DNA of 64,000 nt. It comes from Mycolicibacterium rutilum (GTDB lineage: Bacteria; Actinomycetota; Actinomycetes; Mycobacteriales; Mycobacteriaceae). Position numbers and translations under genes: made by a program. The stretch spans positions 2,790,001 through 2,854,000 of the forward strand of contig NZ_LT629971.1 in NCBI RefSeq assembly GCF_900108565.1, in the 5' to 3' direction. Position 1 is the first letter of the stretch. Each line of letters opens with the position of its first letter. Of this stretch, positions 38,843 through 48,115 are shown in pieces. The notes under the pieces were generated by a model that ran no database searches, was not told where the DNA came from, and saw nothing but the letters and a program-made list of their open reading frames with translations.

Positions 38843-39606
38843 GACTGCTCTGCCAATTTCATCACGTGCCCGAGCACGTCGGGATACTTGTTCAGGTGGG
38901 CGCCGCCGTTGAGGTCGAGCACCTCACCGGTGAGCCAGCCGGCCTTCTCCGAGCACAGGAACACCACCGCGTCGGCGATCTCCTCGGGCTGTCCCGCCCG
39001 CCCGAGCGCGGTGTTGCCGACGTAGTCCTCGACGAGACCGGGGACGAGCGACGATCCCTCGGTCAGCGGGGTCTCGACGAATCCGGGTGCCACGGCGTTG
39101 ACCCGGATGCCGCGCGGGCCCATCTCCAGCGCGGCGACCTGGGTCAGCATCGACAGCCCCGCCTTGGCTGAGCAGTAGGCGCTCATGCCGACGGCGGGTT
39201 GGCGGCCGTTGAGCGAGCTGATCGACACCAGCGAGCCGCCGGGTTGCAGGGTCTGTCCGGCGTACTTGGCGACGATGAAGGCGCCGGTGAGGCAGACGTC
39301 GATCACCGAGCGGAACTCCTCGACGGCGAGATCGGTGATCAGCCCGAGGCTGCCGAAACCCGCGCAGTTGACCGCGATGTCGAGCGGCCCGAGCCCGTCG
39401 AACAACGCCTTCACCGACGCTTCGTCGGTGACCTCGACGTGCGCGGCGGTGTGCGGCGCGCCGAGTTCGCCGGCGCGCTGCTCGGCGCCGTCGAGGTTGC
39501 GGTCGGCCAGGGTGACCCGGTCGCCTTCGGCGGCCAGTGCGCGCGCCGTCGCCCAACCGATGCCCGACGCGGCGCCGATCACCACTGCCGAACGACCGTT
39601 GCTCAT
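38839..39606 (-). CDS. Short-chain dehydrogenase/reductase
   Basis: A 255-residue SDR with cofactor motif GAASGIG at 11-17, NCAGFG, Ser in SISSLNGRQP and catalytic YCSAKAG. It is first gene of the two-SDR unit. The start ATG 39606 is 22 nt from a KstR-type box shared with the divergent SRPBCC gene. Substrate unknown; sterol or steroid side reactions are suggested by the box only. Confidence 0.88.
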   Translation of the reverse strand: MSNGRSAVVIGAASGIGWATARALAAEGDRVTLADRNLDGAEQRAGELGAPHTAAHVEVTDEASVKALFDGLGPLDIAVNCAGFGSLGLITDLAVEEFRSVIDVCLTGAFIVAKYAGQTLQPGGSLVSISSLNGRQPAVGMSAYCSAKAGLSMLTQVAALEMGPRGIRVNAVAPGFVETPLTEGSSLVPGLVEDYVGNTALGRAGQPEEIADAVVFLCSEKAGWLTGEVLDLNGGAHLNKYPDVLGHVMKLAEQS

Positions 39607-39628
39607 ACAGTTGCCCTTTCGACCCGAC

Positions 39629-39642
39629 TGGAACGCGTTCCA
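39629..39642. promoter_or_regulatory. KstR-type operator between SDR operon and SRPBCC gene
   Basis: TGGAACGCGTTCCA is a perfect 14-bp palindrome fitting the published KstR consensus TNNAACNNGTTNNA. It lies 22 nt from the SDR start and 26 nt from the SRPBCC start, so it could repress both divergent units until a sterol-derived CoA ester is present. Confidence 0.65.
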
Positions 39643-39668
39643 ACTTAGCGCTTTGACACACTCGGTTC

Positions 39669-40133
39669 GTGACGGATCTGAAGATGTCGGAGTCGATCCA
39701 CGTGGCGGTGCCGCCCGATCAGCTCTACGAGATGGTGTCCGACGTGACCAGGATGGGTGAGTGGAGCCCGATCTGCCGCGCCTGCTGGTGGGACGAGGGC
39801 GACGGGCCGCGGGTCGGCGCCTGGTTCACCGGTCGCAACGAGACTCCCGAACGGACGTGGGAGACGCGGTCGCAGGTGGTGGCCGCCGAGCCCGGCCGCG
39901 AGTTCGCGTGGGAGGTCAACGACGGCTGGGTGTACTGGGGCTACACCTTCGAGCCCGCCGACGGCGGCACCACGCTGACCGAGCACTGGGAGTTGCGGCC
40001 CAAGGGCGTCGCGGGCTTTCACGAACGCTACGGCGAGCAGGGCGACGCGCAGATCGCCGAGCGCCGCGAGGCCGCGCGTACCGGCATCCCCGCCACGCTC
40101 GCCGCGATCAAGCAGGCCGCCGAAAGCAGCTGA
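39669..40133 (+). CDS. SRPBCC (START-like) family protein
   Basis: A 154-residue helix-grip protein (MSESIHVAVPPDQLYEMVSDVTRMGEWSP..., then TLTEHWELRPKGV), of the polyketide cyclase/dehydrase and lipid-transport superfamily that binds hydrophobic ligands in a deep pocket. The GTG 39669 start is probably leaderless (CACACT 6 nt upstream). The KstR-like box upstream suggests a steroid or CoA-ester ligand, which is inference. Confidence 0.83.
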   Translation: MTDLKMSESIHVAVPPDQLYEMVSDVTRMGEWSPICRACWWDEGDGPRVGAWFTGRNETPERTWETRSQVVAAEPGREFAWEVNDGWVYWGYTFEPADGGTTLTEHWELRPKGVAGFHERYGEQGDAQIAERREAARTGIPATLAAIKQAAESS

Positions 40134-40146
40134 GCGACAAGCGGGT

Positions 40147-40860
40147 TCACCCCACACCGTCGACATGGTCACGGACCAGCGCCGGGTACCGGTCGCGGTC
40201 GGGACGGAAGATGTCGTGCGGGGAGTCGGCGAACACGTGCAGCGCCGCCGACGGGAACAGCTCCCGGTACCGCGCCCACGCCTCGTCGGCGATCAACGGG
40301 CTGTGCGGACTGCGCACCACCAGCAGCGGCGGCTGCCACTGCGCCAGCGCCTCCCAGAACGACTGCCGACGCGCCGCCCGGAAGATCGCCTCGCCGGCGG
40401 CCCGGTTGAGCCGCTCGTGCACCGGGGTACCGCGCCACCGACCGTCCAGCAGGAACGTCGACACGTCCCCGGGCAGCGTGATCTCCTCGGGCACGTAGTC
40501 GCCGATCGACAGCGAGCGCACCCGGTCGCGATGGGCCAGCGCCCAGCTCAACGCGTACGGGGTGCCGCGCGAGAACGTCACCAAATGGACCGGACCGTCG
40601 GTCACCGCGTCGACGACGGCTCCCACGTCAGACGCCAGTGTTGTTGAGTCGTAACTGCTTTCGGGTGCACTGCTGCGGCCATGTCCGCGCAGCTCCACCA
40701 CGACGGTGCGGCGCCCGAACACCGGCAGCACCTCGACGTAGTCGGCGGCGACGCAGGTGAAGCCCGGCACGAACACGATCGGCGCGCCCCGGTCGTCACC
40801 GCCCGAGTCCAGGTAGTGGATACGAGCCCCGGCGTTCGTGGTGAAGCGTGATTCGGCCAT
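40147..40860 (-). CDS. Alpha/beta hydrolase
   Basis: A 237-residue hydrolase. The oxyanion segment is VFVPGFTCVAADY, the nucleophile elbow is VTFSRGTPYA (Phe-Ser-Arg-Gly in place of the common Gly-x-Ser-x-Gly), and the histidine is in DSPHDIFRP. It starts 40 nt downstream of 3beta-HSD on the same strand, so it probably shares the sterol-responsive message. Substrate unknown. Confidence 0.82.
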   Translation of the reverse strand: MAESRFTTNAGARIHYLDSGGDDRGAPIVFVPGFTCVAADYVEVLPVFGRRTVVVELRGHGRSSAPESSYDSTTLASDVGAVVDAVTDGPVHLVTFSRGTPYALSWALAHRDRVRSLSIGDYVPEEITLPGDVSTFLLDGRWRGTPVHERLNRAAGEAIFRAARRQSFWEALAQWQPPLLVVRSPHSPLIADEAWARYRELFPSAALHVFADSPHDIFRPDRDRYPALVRDHVDGVG

Positions 40861-40900
40861 CGCCACCACAATGCGCGATCCAGACGTGCCGAGTGGCCAC

Positions 40901-42019
40901 TTATCGCGCGCGAACGGCGCTCTCGCGAGGGATAACTGGCCGCTCGGCAGCACCCTCGCCGCTCTGCATCTGCTGGAACAGGTCGACGTAGTACGGCAGG
41001 CACTCCGCCATCGCCTGTTCGGTCGTGAACAGCGGGCGGTAGCCGAGGTCACGCTGCGCCTTGGCGATGGAGAAGTAGTTGTCGAGGTAGAGCCGTTCCA
41101 CGCCAAGCGGTTCGATCATCGGCTTGGGCAGCCCGAACTTGAAGTGCAGCCACTGCCACACGGTCATCGCCAGCCAGACCAGCCGCCCCGGCACCCGGAT
41201 CCTCGGGTAGCTGCGGCCGCACGCCTCCACCACCGGACGGGAGAACTCGAACATGTTGACCGGCTCACCGTCGTTGATGAAGTATGCCTGACCGGGCGCC
41301 GAGCCGCCGGGCACCAGGTGCTGCGCGGCCAGGATGAAACCGTGAATGAGGTTGTGCACGAACGAGTTGTCGAGCTTGACGTTCTTGCCGCCGACCAGCA
41401 CCTTGACGTGGCCGGCCAGCACGCTCTCGAACACCTTGCGAAACATCGTCTGGTCGCCGCGGCCCCAGATGCCGCTGGGCCGGATCGAACACGTCAGCAG
41501 GCCGGCGACGCCGTTCTGCGCCAGCACGAACTTCTCGGCGACCACTTTGGTCTCGGTGTACAGATCGTTGAAACGTTCGGTGTAGGGCAGGGTCTCGTCG
41601 CCGCCCGCGATGCGCTTGCCACCCATCACCACGCTGTTGGACGCGGTGTAGACGAACCGCTGCACACCGGCGGCCTGCGCGGCGCGCACCAGGTTCTCGG
41701 TGCCGGTCACGTTGACCGCGAAACTGCGCGCGCGGTACTCCTCGGTGACCGACGCGCCGCCCATCAGATCGATGATCGCGGCGGTGTGGAACACGGTGTC
41801 GATCCCGGCGACCGCGGCCGCGACGGTGTCGGCGTCGCAGATGTCGCCCTCGACGACCTCGAGGCGGTCATGGTCGGGCAGGGGAGAGGGCGCGCGGTCG
41901 AACGAGCGCACGTGGCAGCCGCGGTTGAGCAGTTCGGTCACCAGGTTGGCGCCGACGAATCCGGAACCACCCGTGACCAGCACTCGGCCCAGTTCGGTGG
42001 TCAACGTTGGGTCACCCAT
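40901..42019 (-). CDS. 3beta-hydroxysteroid (cholesterol) dehydrogenase/isomerase
   Basis: A 372-residue extended SDR that oxidises the 3beta-hydroxyl of cholesterol to cholest-4-en-3-one, the first step of cholesterol use. The Rossmann motif is VTGGSGFVGANL at about 15-26, the catalytic Tyr-x-x-x-Lys is in LYTETKVVAEKF, and FVYTASNSVVMGG supplies the Ser/Thr. It is close to M. tuberculosis Rv1106c in length and order. TATGCT 6 nt before ATG 42019 gives a leaderless start, and a KstR box abuts it. Confidence 0.92.
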   Translation of the reverse strand: MGDPTLTTELGRVLVTGGSGFVGANLVTELLNRGCHVRSFDRAPSPLPDHDRLEVVEGDICDADTVAAAVAGIDTVFHTAAIIDLMGGASVTEEYRARSFAVNVTGTENLVRAAQAAGVQRFVYTASNSVVMGGKRIAGGDETLPYTERFNDLYTETKVVAEKFVLAQNGVAGLLTCSIRPSGIWGRGDQTMFRKVFESVLAGHVKVLVGGKNVKLDNSFVHNLIHGFILAAQHLVPGGSAPGQAYFINDGEPVNMFEFSRPVVEACGRSYPRIRVPGRLVWLAMTVWQWLHFKFGLPKPMIEPLGVERLYLDNYFSIAKAQRDLGYRPLFTTEQAMAECLPYYVDLFQQMQSGEGAAERPVIPRESAVRAR

Positions 42020-42025
42020 GCGGCG

Positions 42026-42047
42026 AGCATAACTGAAACGTGTTCCA
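42026..42047 (-). promoter_or_regulatory. KstR-type operator abutting the leaderless 3beta-HSD promoter
   Basis: The box 42034-42047 (TGAAACGTGTTCCA) fits TNNAACNNGTTNNA inside a longer AACTG...CAGTT palindrome. The -10 box TATGCT lies at 42026-42031 and ends 6 nt before the ATG. In M. smegmatis the orthologous promoter is known to be KstR-dependent. Confidence 0.75.
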
Positions 42048-42087
42048 GTTTGAACCCTCTACTGGTGGATCCGTTGCCGAATCAACC

Positions 42088-42294
42088 TTAGTCGGGCTCC
42101 TTGGCGGCCAGCGCGTCTTCGACCCGCTTGCGGGCGCCAGCTAAGTGCTCTTCGCATCGTTTAGCCAGTTCTTCGCCGCGTTCCCAGAGTTTCAGCGACG
42201 CATCCAGATCAAGCCCGCCCTGCTCGAGACGCTGCACGACCTCGATCAGCTCGTCGCGCGCCTCTTCGTACCCGAGCTCACTAATAGGCTTCAT
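42088..42294 (-). CDS. xseB: Exodeoxyribonuclease VII small subunit
   Basis: 68 residues with the XseB pattern [35 protein letters not shown]. It partners XseA in the exonuclease that degrades single-stranded DNA. ATG 42294 overlaps the xseA stop by 4 nt, so the two are coupled. Same order as Rv1107c-Rv1108c. Confidence 0.93.
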   Translation of the reverse strand: MKPISELGYEEARDELIEVVQRLEQGGLDLDASLKLWERGEELAKRCEEHLAGARKRVEDALAAKEPD

Positions 42295-43520
42295 TTCGCG
42301 TCCCTTTCCGGTCCCTCGCTGACCGCGGTGATGGCCCCGTCGGACACCCGCACGCGCAATCGGACACCCGCGGCGGCGTCGGCCGTCGTGCGCAGCACCT
42401 CGCCGTCGGCGGTCTGCACAACCGCGTAGCCGCGCGCCAGCGTCGCGGCCGGCCCGAGCGTGGACAGCCGCGCCGCCAGATGGCCGACCCGCTCGCCCTC
42501 CACCGCGAGCAACCGGGTGATGTCGCGGCGGGCCGCGGTGCGGGCGCGGTCGATCTCCTCGGCGCGCGCGGTGATCGCGGCCAGCGGTTGGGCCAGCACC
42601 GGGCGGCTGCGCAACTGGTCGATGAGGCGTTCTTCGCGGTGCACCCAGTTGCGCAGCGCACGCCCGCCGCGCCGGCACAGGTCGGTGATCAGCGCCTGCT
42701 CGGCGGCGGCGTCGGGCACCACACGCTTGGCGGCGTCGGTCGGCGTCGCGGCGCGCAGGTCGGCCACCAGATCGCACAGTGGGTTGTCGGGCTCGTGGCC
42801 GATCGCGCTGACCACCGGCGTGGTGCACTTGGCGATCTCGCGGCACAGCGTCTCGTCGGAGAACGGCAGCAGATCCTCGACGCTGCCCCCGCCGCGGGCG
42901 ATGATGATCACGTCGACCTCGGCGTCGGCGTCGAGTTCGCGTAGCGCCTCGACCACCTGCGGCACCGTGTTGGGCCCCTGCACGGCGGTGTTGCGGATCG
43001 CGAAATGCACTGCGGGCCAACGATCGCCGGCCACCGACACGACGTCGCGCTCGGCGTGGCTGGCGCGGCCGGTGATCAGCCCGATGGTGCGCGGCAGGAA
43101 CGGCAGCGGACGCTTGAGCCGCGGGTCGAACAGCCCTTCGGCGTCGAGCAGCCTGCGCAGCCGCTCGATGCGGGCCAGCAGCTCGCCGAGCCCGACCGCG
43201 CGGATCTCGTAGATGCGCAGGCTGAACGACCCGTTGCGGGTGTAGAACTGCGGCTTGCCGTGCATCAGCACCTGGGTGCCCTCGGTCAGCGGCACCGGCG
43301 CATTGGCCACCAGGTCGCGCGGGCAGCTCACCGACAGCGACATGTCGGCGGCCGGGTCGCGCAGCACCATCCACGCGGTGGACTGGCGCATCTTGAGCTC
43401 GGTCAGCTGCCCTTCGATCCACACGGTGCCGAGCCGGTCGATGTACTTGGCGACGCGGGTGGCCACGGCGCGCACCGGCCAGGGGTTGTCCGGGGACTTG
43501 CCCGGCTCGGCTTCAGTCAC
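42291..43520 (-). CDS. xseA: Exodeoxyribonuclease VII large subunit
   Basis: 409 residues. An N-terminal OB fold (about 1-105, with [23 protein letters not shown]) binds single-stranded DNA. The catalytic domain has [28 protein letters not shown] and [27 protein letters not shown], all typical of XseA. It overlaps the upstream gene by 4 nt and xseB by 4 nt. Confidence 0.95.
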   Translation of the reverse strand: MTEAEPGKSPDNPWPVRAVATRVAKYIDRLGTVWIEGQLTELKMRQSTAWMVLRDPAADMSLSVSCPRDLVANAPVPLTEGTQVLMHGKPQFYTRNGSFSLRIYEIRAVGLGELLARIERLRRLLDAEGLFDPRLKRPLPFLPRTIGLITGRASHAERDVVSVAGDRWPAVHFAIRNTAVQGPNTVPQVVEALRELDADAEVDVIIIARGGGSVEDLLPFSDETLCREIAKCTTPVVSAIGHEPDNPLCDLVADLRAATPTDAAKRVVPDAAAEQALITDLCRRGGRALRNWVHREERLIDQLRSRPVLAQPLAAITARAEEIDRARTAARRDITRLLAVEGERVGHLAARLSTLGPAATLARGYAVVQTADGEVLRTTADAAAGVRLRVRVSDGAITAVSEGPERDAK

Positions 43521-44068
43521 TTGGCGGACGCGCGGGTGATCCTGTTGGCCAGCAGGGTCTGGAACGGGGCGCGGGCCTTGGTGGCCTCCTCGTAGGACAA
43601 CAGCGCCTCGAGGTCGGCCACGCTCAGCGTGTTCAGCCGCGCCCGCAACTGGGCCAGCGTCAGCGACTCGTAGTCCAGTTCGGTGACGATCTCGGGCGCC
43701 TCACCGGGGGCCGTGTCCTGCGGTTCGGGCTCGGCCGTGTCGGGCTCGCCGTCGCTGAACAACGCGAAGCGGCCCTCGGTCCGGCGTTCACCGTCGGTGA
43801 CCGGGGCCGACGGTCCGTCGTCGACGTCCTCGTCGAACGTCGCCCATTCCGGCTGCTCGTCCTTGGGCGGGAAGATCGACTCGAGCGTCTCGTCGCCCCT
43901 GATGACCAGGTCGGCCACGTCCTGCTGCACCTTCATCACGAGGTGCGCGACCTGGCTGGCCACGGTCATCGGGTACATCAGGATGGTCTGCGGGAGCTTG
44001 CGGGTTTCCTCGATGGCGGTGACCGCCGCGCCAACCAGCAGACGGACCCCATACGGTGCAGTTGCCAT
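43517..44068 (-). CDS. Lipid droplet-associated protein (Rv1109c-like)
   Basis: A 183-residue protein with the N-terminus [16 protein letters not shown] and a hydrophobic/amphipathic region at about 25-60 ([21 protein letters not shown]) that may bind lipid surfaces. An acidic disordered middle follows, then the C-terminal [30 protein letters not shown] motif. The family is annotated as lipid-droplet-associated in mycobacteria. ATG 44068 or GTG 44074 both fit TAGGCT at 44075-44080 as a leaderless promoter. First gene of the unit leading into xseA-xseB. Confidence 0.83.
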   Translation of the reverse strand: MATAPYGVRLLVGAAVTAIEETRKLPQTILMYPMTVASQVAHLVMKVQQDVADLVIRGDETLESIFPPKDEQPEWATFDEDVDDGPSAPVTDGERRTEGRFALFSDGEPDTAEPEPQDTAPGEAPEIVTELDYESLTLAQLRARLNTLSVADLEALLSYEEATKARAPFQTLLANRITRASAK

Positions 44069-44074
44069 GGCCAC

Positions 44075-44080
44075 AGCCTA
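44075..44080 (-). promoter_or_regulatory. -10 box, leaderless promoter of Rv1109c-like gene
   Basis: TAGGCT on the minus strand ends 6 nt before ATG 44068. The region is shared with the divergent ispH promoter. Confidence 0.5.
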
Positions 44081-44120
44081 CGGGCGACGTCTCCGCTGGT
44101 CCGGGATGGCCGGGGATGCG

Positions 44121-44126
44121 TACCCT
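44121..44126 (+). promoter_or_regulatory. -10 box, leaderless promoter of ispH
   Basis: TACCCT lies 7 nt before ATG 44134, with no Shine-Dalgarno sequence. Confidence 0.5.
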
Positions 44127-44133
44127 GGAAGCC

Positions 44134-45135
44134 ATGCCGCCGACTGTCAACATGGGGATTCCGGGCGCCGCCAGCTCGGTCACGAGCGGCGTAACCGGCA
44201 AGAGGGTGCTGCTGGCCGAGCCTCGGGGGTACTGCGCGGGCGTGGACCGCGCCGTCGAGACCGTCGAGCGTGCGCTGGAGAAGCACGGAGCGCCGGTCTA
44301 CGTGCGCCACGAGATCGTGCACAACCGCCACGTGGTGGAGACCCTGGCCAAGGCCGGCGCGGTGTTCGTCGACGAGACCGACGAGGTGCCCGAGGGCGCG
44401 ATCGTGGTGTTCTCCGCGCACGGTGTCGCCCCGACCGTGCACCAGACCGCCGCCGAGCGCAATCTTCAGGTCATCGATGCGACCTGCCCGCTGGTCACCA
44501 AGGTGCACAACGAGGCCAAGCGCTTCGCCCGCGACGACTACGACATCCTGCTCATCGGCCACGAAGGCCACGAGGAGGTCGTCGGCACCGCCGGTGAGGC
44601 CCCCGACCACGTCCAGGTTGTCGACAACCCCGACGCGGTCGACAAGGTCACGGTGCGCGACGAAAGCAAGGTCATCTGGCTGTCGCAGACGACGCTGAGC
44701 GTCGACGAGACCATGGAGACGGTGCGCCGGCTGCGCGAGAAGTTCCCGACCCTGCAGGACCCGCCCAGCGACGACATCTGTTACGCCACCCAGAACCGTC
44801 AGGTCGCGGTCAAGGCCATGGCGCCGGAATGCGAGCTGGTGATCGTCGTCGGCTCCCGCAACTCGTCGAATTCCGTGCGCCTCGTCGAGGTCGCGCTCAA
44901 CGCGGGCTCCGACGCCGCGCACCTCGTCGACTACGCCGACGACATCGACCCGGCCTGGCTCGACGGGGTCACGACGGTCGGCGTCACCTCCGGAGCGTCG
45001 GTGCCCGAGATTCTCGTGCGCGGCGTGCTGGAGCGGCTCGCCGACCACGGCTACGACACCGTGCAACCGGTGACGACGGCCAACGAAACGCTGGTGTTCG
45101 CGTTGCCGAGGGAGATTCGGCCCGCCCGCGCGTAG
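44134..45135 (+). CDS. ispH: 4-hydroxy-3-methylbut-2-enyl diphosphate reductase
   Basis: A 333-residue Fe-S enzyme for the last step of the MEP isoprenoid pathway. Three cluster cysteines are visible: Cys34 ([10 protein letters not shown]), Cys118 (DATCPLV) and Cys216 (DDICYATQN). Substrate-binding residues lie in EIVHNRHVV and IGHEGHEE. The N-terminus [11 protein letters not shown] resembles M. tuberculosis LytB2 (Rv1110). It supplies isoprenyl units used by the Z-prenyl synthase elsewhere in the window. Confidence 0.95.
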   Translation: MPPTVNMGIPGAASSVTSGVTGKRVLLAEPRGYCAGVDRAVETVERALEKHGAPVYVRHEIVHNRHVVETLAKAGAVFVDETDEVPEGAIVVFSAHGVAPTVHQTAAERNLQVIDATCPLVTKVHNEAKRFARDDYDILLIGHEGHEEVVGTAGEAPDHVQVVDNPDAVDKVTVRDESKVIWLSQTTLSVDETMETVRRLREKFPTLQDPPSDDICYATQNRQVAVKAMAPECELVIVVGSRNSSNSVRLVEVALNAGSDAAHLVDYADDIDPAWLDGVTTVGVTSGASVPEILVRGVLERLADHGYDTVQPVTTANETLVFALPREIRPARA

Positions 45136-45138
45136 CCT
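45133..45138 (+). promoter_or_regulatory. -10 box upstream of the penicillin-binding lipoprotein
   Basis: TAGCCT overlaps the ispH stop codon and ends 8 nt before GTG 45147. Confidence 0.4.
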
Positions 45139-45146
45139 TCCCGGGT

Positions 45147-46919
45147 GTGAACTCGTCGCGAAAGTCGTTGCGAACTACCGCAATAGCGTCGCTCGGCGCG
45201 CTGATCTTGGTGCTGGCCGGTTGCTCGTCCGCGCAAGACCGCCTTGGAGACACGGTTCGCCAGTTCGCTGAGGCGCTGTCCCACGGCGACGCGGCGGCGG
45301 CGGCCGCGGTCACCACCGACCCCGCGCAGGCCACCGACACGCTGGGCAAGCTGTTCGCCAGCCTCGGCACCGACGTCGAGTTCCGGCCCGACACCGTCGA
45401 GGTCGACGAGGACGCCGGCAGTTTCACCCTCGACGTGCATTGGAAGTTCCGCGACGGCACCACGGAGTGGACCTACCGCACGGCAGGCGCCGCGACCGCA
45501 TCCGGCGACGACTGGAAGATCGACTGGGCGCCCACGACCGTCGCTCCCGGCCTCGACGCCGGCCCCCTGTCCTACAGCACGCTGGCCCCGGACCCCGCGG
45601 TGCGCGTGCTCGACCGCACCGGGTCCGAGTTGCTCACCCAACACGTCGTCACGCTGGTCGACGTTTCACCCGGCGCCGACGTGAATGCCGTTGCCGCGCT
45701 GCTCAATCCGCTCGCCCCCGGGATCACGGCCGACTCGCTGCGCACCGACCTCGCCGCCGGTGAGCCGGTCACCGCGATCACGCTGCGCCAGGAGGACCTC
45801 GCGCCGATCGAGGCCCAGCTCTCAGCGCTGTCCAACGTCACGCTGCAGCCGCAGACGCGGCTGCTGGCGACCGACAAGACGCTGACCGCGCCCACGCTGG
45901 CCGGGCTCTCCGAACTCTGGCAGCAGCGCACCGACGAGGCCGCCGGATGGGCCATCACCGCGCAGACCAACGCGGGCGCGCGGCGCGTCGGCGGTCAGGA
46001 CCCCAAGCCGGTCGGCGACATCGCCAGCACCCTCGACATCAACCTGCTGCGCGCGGGCGAGGCGGCGCTGGCGCCGCTGCCCACCCCGGCGGCGCTGGTG
46101 GCCATCCAGCCGTCCACGGGAGCGCTGCTCGCCGTCGCGCAGAACGCGCCCGCCGACGCGCAGGGCCCGATCGCGCTGACCGGCCTCTACCCGCCGGGCT
46201 CGACGTTCAAGACCGTGACCGTGTCGGCGGCGCTGCAGGCCGGACAGGTCACCCCGGACAGCGTCGTCGCGTGCCCGGGCACCGAGAACATCGAGGGCAG
46301 GCAGATCCCCAACGACGACAACTTCGACCTCGGGCAGGTGCCGCTGCACACCGCGTTCGCCCGGTCCTGCAACACCACGATGGGCCGGCTCGCGGTCGAC
46401 CTGCCGCCGGACGCGCTCACCAACGCCGCCGCGCAACTGGGCCTGGGCATCGACTACACCGCGCCCGGCATGACGACGGTCACCGGGTCGGTGCCCGTCG
46501 CCGACACCGCGGCGCTGCGGGTGGAGGAGGGTATCGGCCAGGGCAAGGTCACCGCGACACCGTTCGGGATGGCGCTGGTGGCCGCGGCGCTGGCGCACGG
46601 GTCGGTGCCGGCACCGTCGATCGTCGAGGGCCGGCCCGGCACGCCCGACCGCGTTCCGGACGCCCTGCCGCCCGCCGTCGCCGAACAGGTCCGCACGATG
46701 ATGCGCGAGACCGTGACCGCGGGCACCGCCACGCAGTTGCAGGACATCCCGGATCTGCTCGGCAAGACCGGCACCGCCGAATACATCGACGACACCCACG
46801 CACACGGCTGGTTCGTCGGCATCCAGGGCGATCTGGCGCTGGCGGTGTTCGTCAGCGACGCCGGCAGCTCGGCCCCGGCGGTCGACGCCGCCGGTCGGTT
46901 CCTGCGTGGGGTTCCCTAG
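45147..46919 (+). CDS. Penicillin-binding lipoprotein (class B transpeptidase with MecA-type N-terminal domain)
   Basis: A 590-residue secreted lipoprotein with lipobox LVLAGC (Cys26). Residues 30-150 form an NTF2-like MecA N-terminal domain (RQFAEALSHGD..., TYRTAG), followed by a dimerisation domain and a transpeptidase domain with the three active-site motifs: Ser352-x-x-Lys in PGSTFK, Ser407-Cys-Asn, and Lys540-Thr-Gly. It cross-links peptidoglycan. It resembles PBP-lipo (Rv2864c), which in M. tuberculosis lies elsewhere, so this may be an extra copy. It converges with the DUF6542 gene, the ends overlapping by 4 nt. Confidence 0.9.
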   Translation: MNSSRKSLRTTAIASLGALILVLAGCSSAQDRLGDTVRQFAEALSHGDAAAAAAVTTDPAQATDTLGKLFASLGTDVEFRPDTVEVDEDAGSFTLDVHWKFRDGTTEWTYRTAGAATASGDDWKIDWAPTTVAPGLDAGPLSYSTLAPDPAVRVLDRTGSELLTQHVVTLVDVSPGADVNAVAALLNPLAPGITADSLRTDLAAGEPVTAITLRQEDLAPIEAQLSALSNVTLQPQTRLLATDKTLTAPTLAGLSELWQQRTDEAAGWAITAQTNAGARRVGGQDPKPVGDIASTLDINLLRAGEAALAPLPTPAALVAIQPSTGALLAVAQNAPADAQGPIALTGLYPPGSTFKTVTVSAALQAGQVTPDSVVACPGTENIEGRQIPNDDNFDLGQVPLHTAFARSCNTTMGRLAVDLPPDALTNAAAQLGLGIDYTAPGMTTVTGSVPVADTAALRVEEGIGQGKVTATPFGMALVAAALAHGSVPAPSIVEGRPGTPDRVPDALPPAVAEQVRTMMRETVTAGTATQLQDIPDLLGKTGTAEYIDDTHAHGWFVGIQGDLALAVFVSDAGSSAPAVDAAGRFLRGVP

Positions 46920-48031
46920 ACGTCGTACTCCCAGGAGTCGGCTTCCCAGCCGCCGCGGCGACGGGTGCGGTACTCGGCGCGGTCGTCGTTCTCCTCGCCG
47001 CGGTAGCGGACCCGCGAGACGGGGTGGTGCGTGCCACTGCCATTCCCGCTGCCGTTGCCGTTCGAGCTGTGCGGCTCACGGGGCTGATAGTCGTCGAGCC
47101 GGCGGCGACGCTCACTGCGGTCGTAGCCGTTGCGTTCGTATCCGGGGCGCTCGTAGCCGTTGCGGTCGTACCGGGAGCGGCGCTCGGACGGGGGAGGGCC
47201 GGGCTGGCGCGGGTTCGAGGTGCGTGCCCGACGGCGTGGCTCGCCTGTGTCGGGCGGCTCGGCCTGCCTGCGGGTGCGACGCGGACGGTCGGCAACCGGC
47301 TCGATGATCTCGGTTTCGGGGGGCCGCACGTGCCGCGAGCGTGACGCCGCGGTGCGCTTGGCCGGCCGCTCGCCGCGTTCTCTCGCCGCCCGCTCGCGAT
47401 TGGCGCGGGCCGGTCGGGACGCGCGCTCGGAGGCGGGCCGTTCGGATGCGGGCCTGCGTCGTCGCGGGGGTGGGACGTCGTCAACGTCGTCCTCGTCGTC
47501 GCGGCCGAACAGCGACGAGACCTTGGCGGTCAGCGCCGAGGCGAACCCGGTCGAAGGCTCGTCGTCGGCGTCCTCTCGTGCTGGTGCCGCGCGCCGCGTC
47601 GCCATCCCGATGTACCAGCGCACCATGCCGATCAGCAGCACACTGGCCGACGTGAAGAACATCAGCGGGAAGCGTTCGATCAGCGGGTAGCCACAGTTGA
47701 TCGCGAGGTCCTTGAGGCCTTCGATCTGGCCGCTGGTGAACAGGAAGTAGGCGGTCGGCACGCTGACGAACAGCACCAGCGGTGGCTGGATGACGGCGGT
47801 GAACACCGCCGACTGGCGCACCGCGAGGACGGCGGCCAGGCAGCCGATCACGTAGCAGCCGGCGAACACCAGGCTCAATTGTTTGCTGCCGGCCCCCGCG
47901 TCGAAGGCGAAGCCGATCGCGGTCGCGGTGATCGCGATGAGCACAGCACCCCACCACGGGACACCCGGGATATTGGGATGCGCGGATCGGTGGTCGGCGG
48001 CCACCGCCGACCGTGCGCGCTGTGCTGACAC
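46916..48031 (-). CDS. DUF6542 domain membrane protein with disordered Arg-rich tail (Rv1111c-like)
   Basis: A 371-residue protein. Residues 20-150 have about four membrane helices (the DUF6542 region: WWGAVLIAITATAIGFAFDAG and following). The C-terminal 210 residues are a highly charged, low-complexity Arg/Pro/Glu tail with repeats such as RNGYERPGYERNGYDRS and a Gly/Ser/Asn stretch. Start GTG 48031. The tail suggests a scaffold or interaction role; function unknown. Divergent from ychF. Confidence 0.83.
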   Translation of the reverse strand: MSAQRARSAVAADHRSAHPNIPGVPWWGAVLIAITATAIGFAFDAGAGSKQLSLVFAGCYVIGCLAAVLAVRQSAVFTAVIQPPLVLFVSVPTAYFLFTSGQIEGLKDLAINCGYPLIERFPLMFFTSASVLLIGMVRWYIGMATRRAAPAREDADDEPSTGFASALTAKVSSLFGRDDEDDVDDVPPPRRRRPASERPASERASRPARANRERAARERGERPAKRTAASRSRHVRPPETEIIEPVADRPRRTRRQAEPPDTGEPRRRARTSNPRQPGPPPSERRSRYDRNGYERPGYERNGYDRSERRRRLDDYQPREPHSSNGNGSGNGSGTHHPVSRVRYRGEENDDRAEYRTRRRGGWEADSWEYDV

Positions 48032-48100
48032 AGGTAGACCGTACCGGCTTTCGTCAGAAGTAGCTGTCAGCGCGGTTCGGGCGTGCCCGTCACAGTCTCC

Positions 48101-48106
48101 TAGACT
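48101..48106 (+). promoter_or_regulatory. -10 box, near-leaderless promoter of ychF
   Basis: TAGACT lies 9 nt before GTG 48116. An in-frame GTG at 48110 lies too close to the box to be translated from this promoter. Confidence 0.45.
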
Positions 48107-48115
48107 CTGGTGCCT

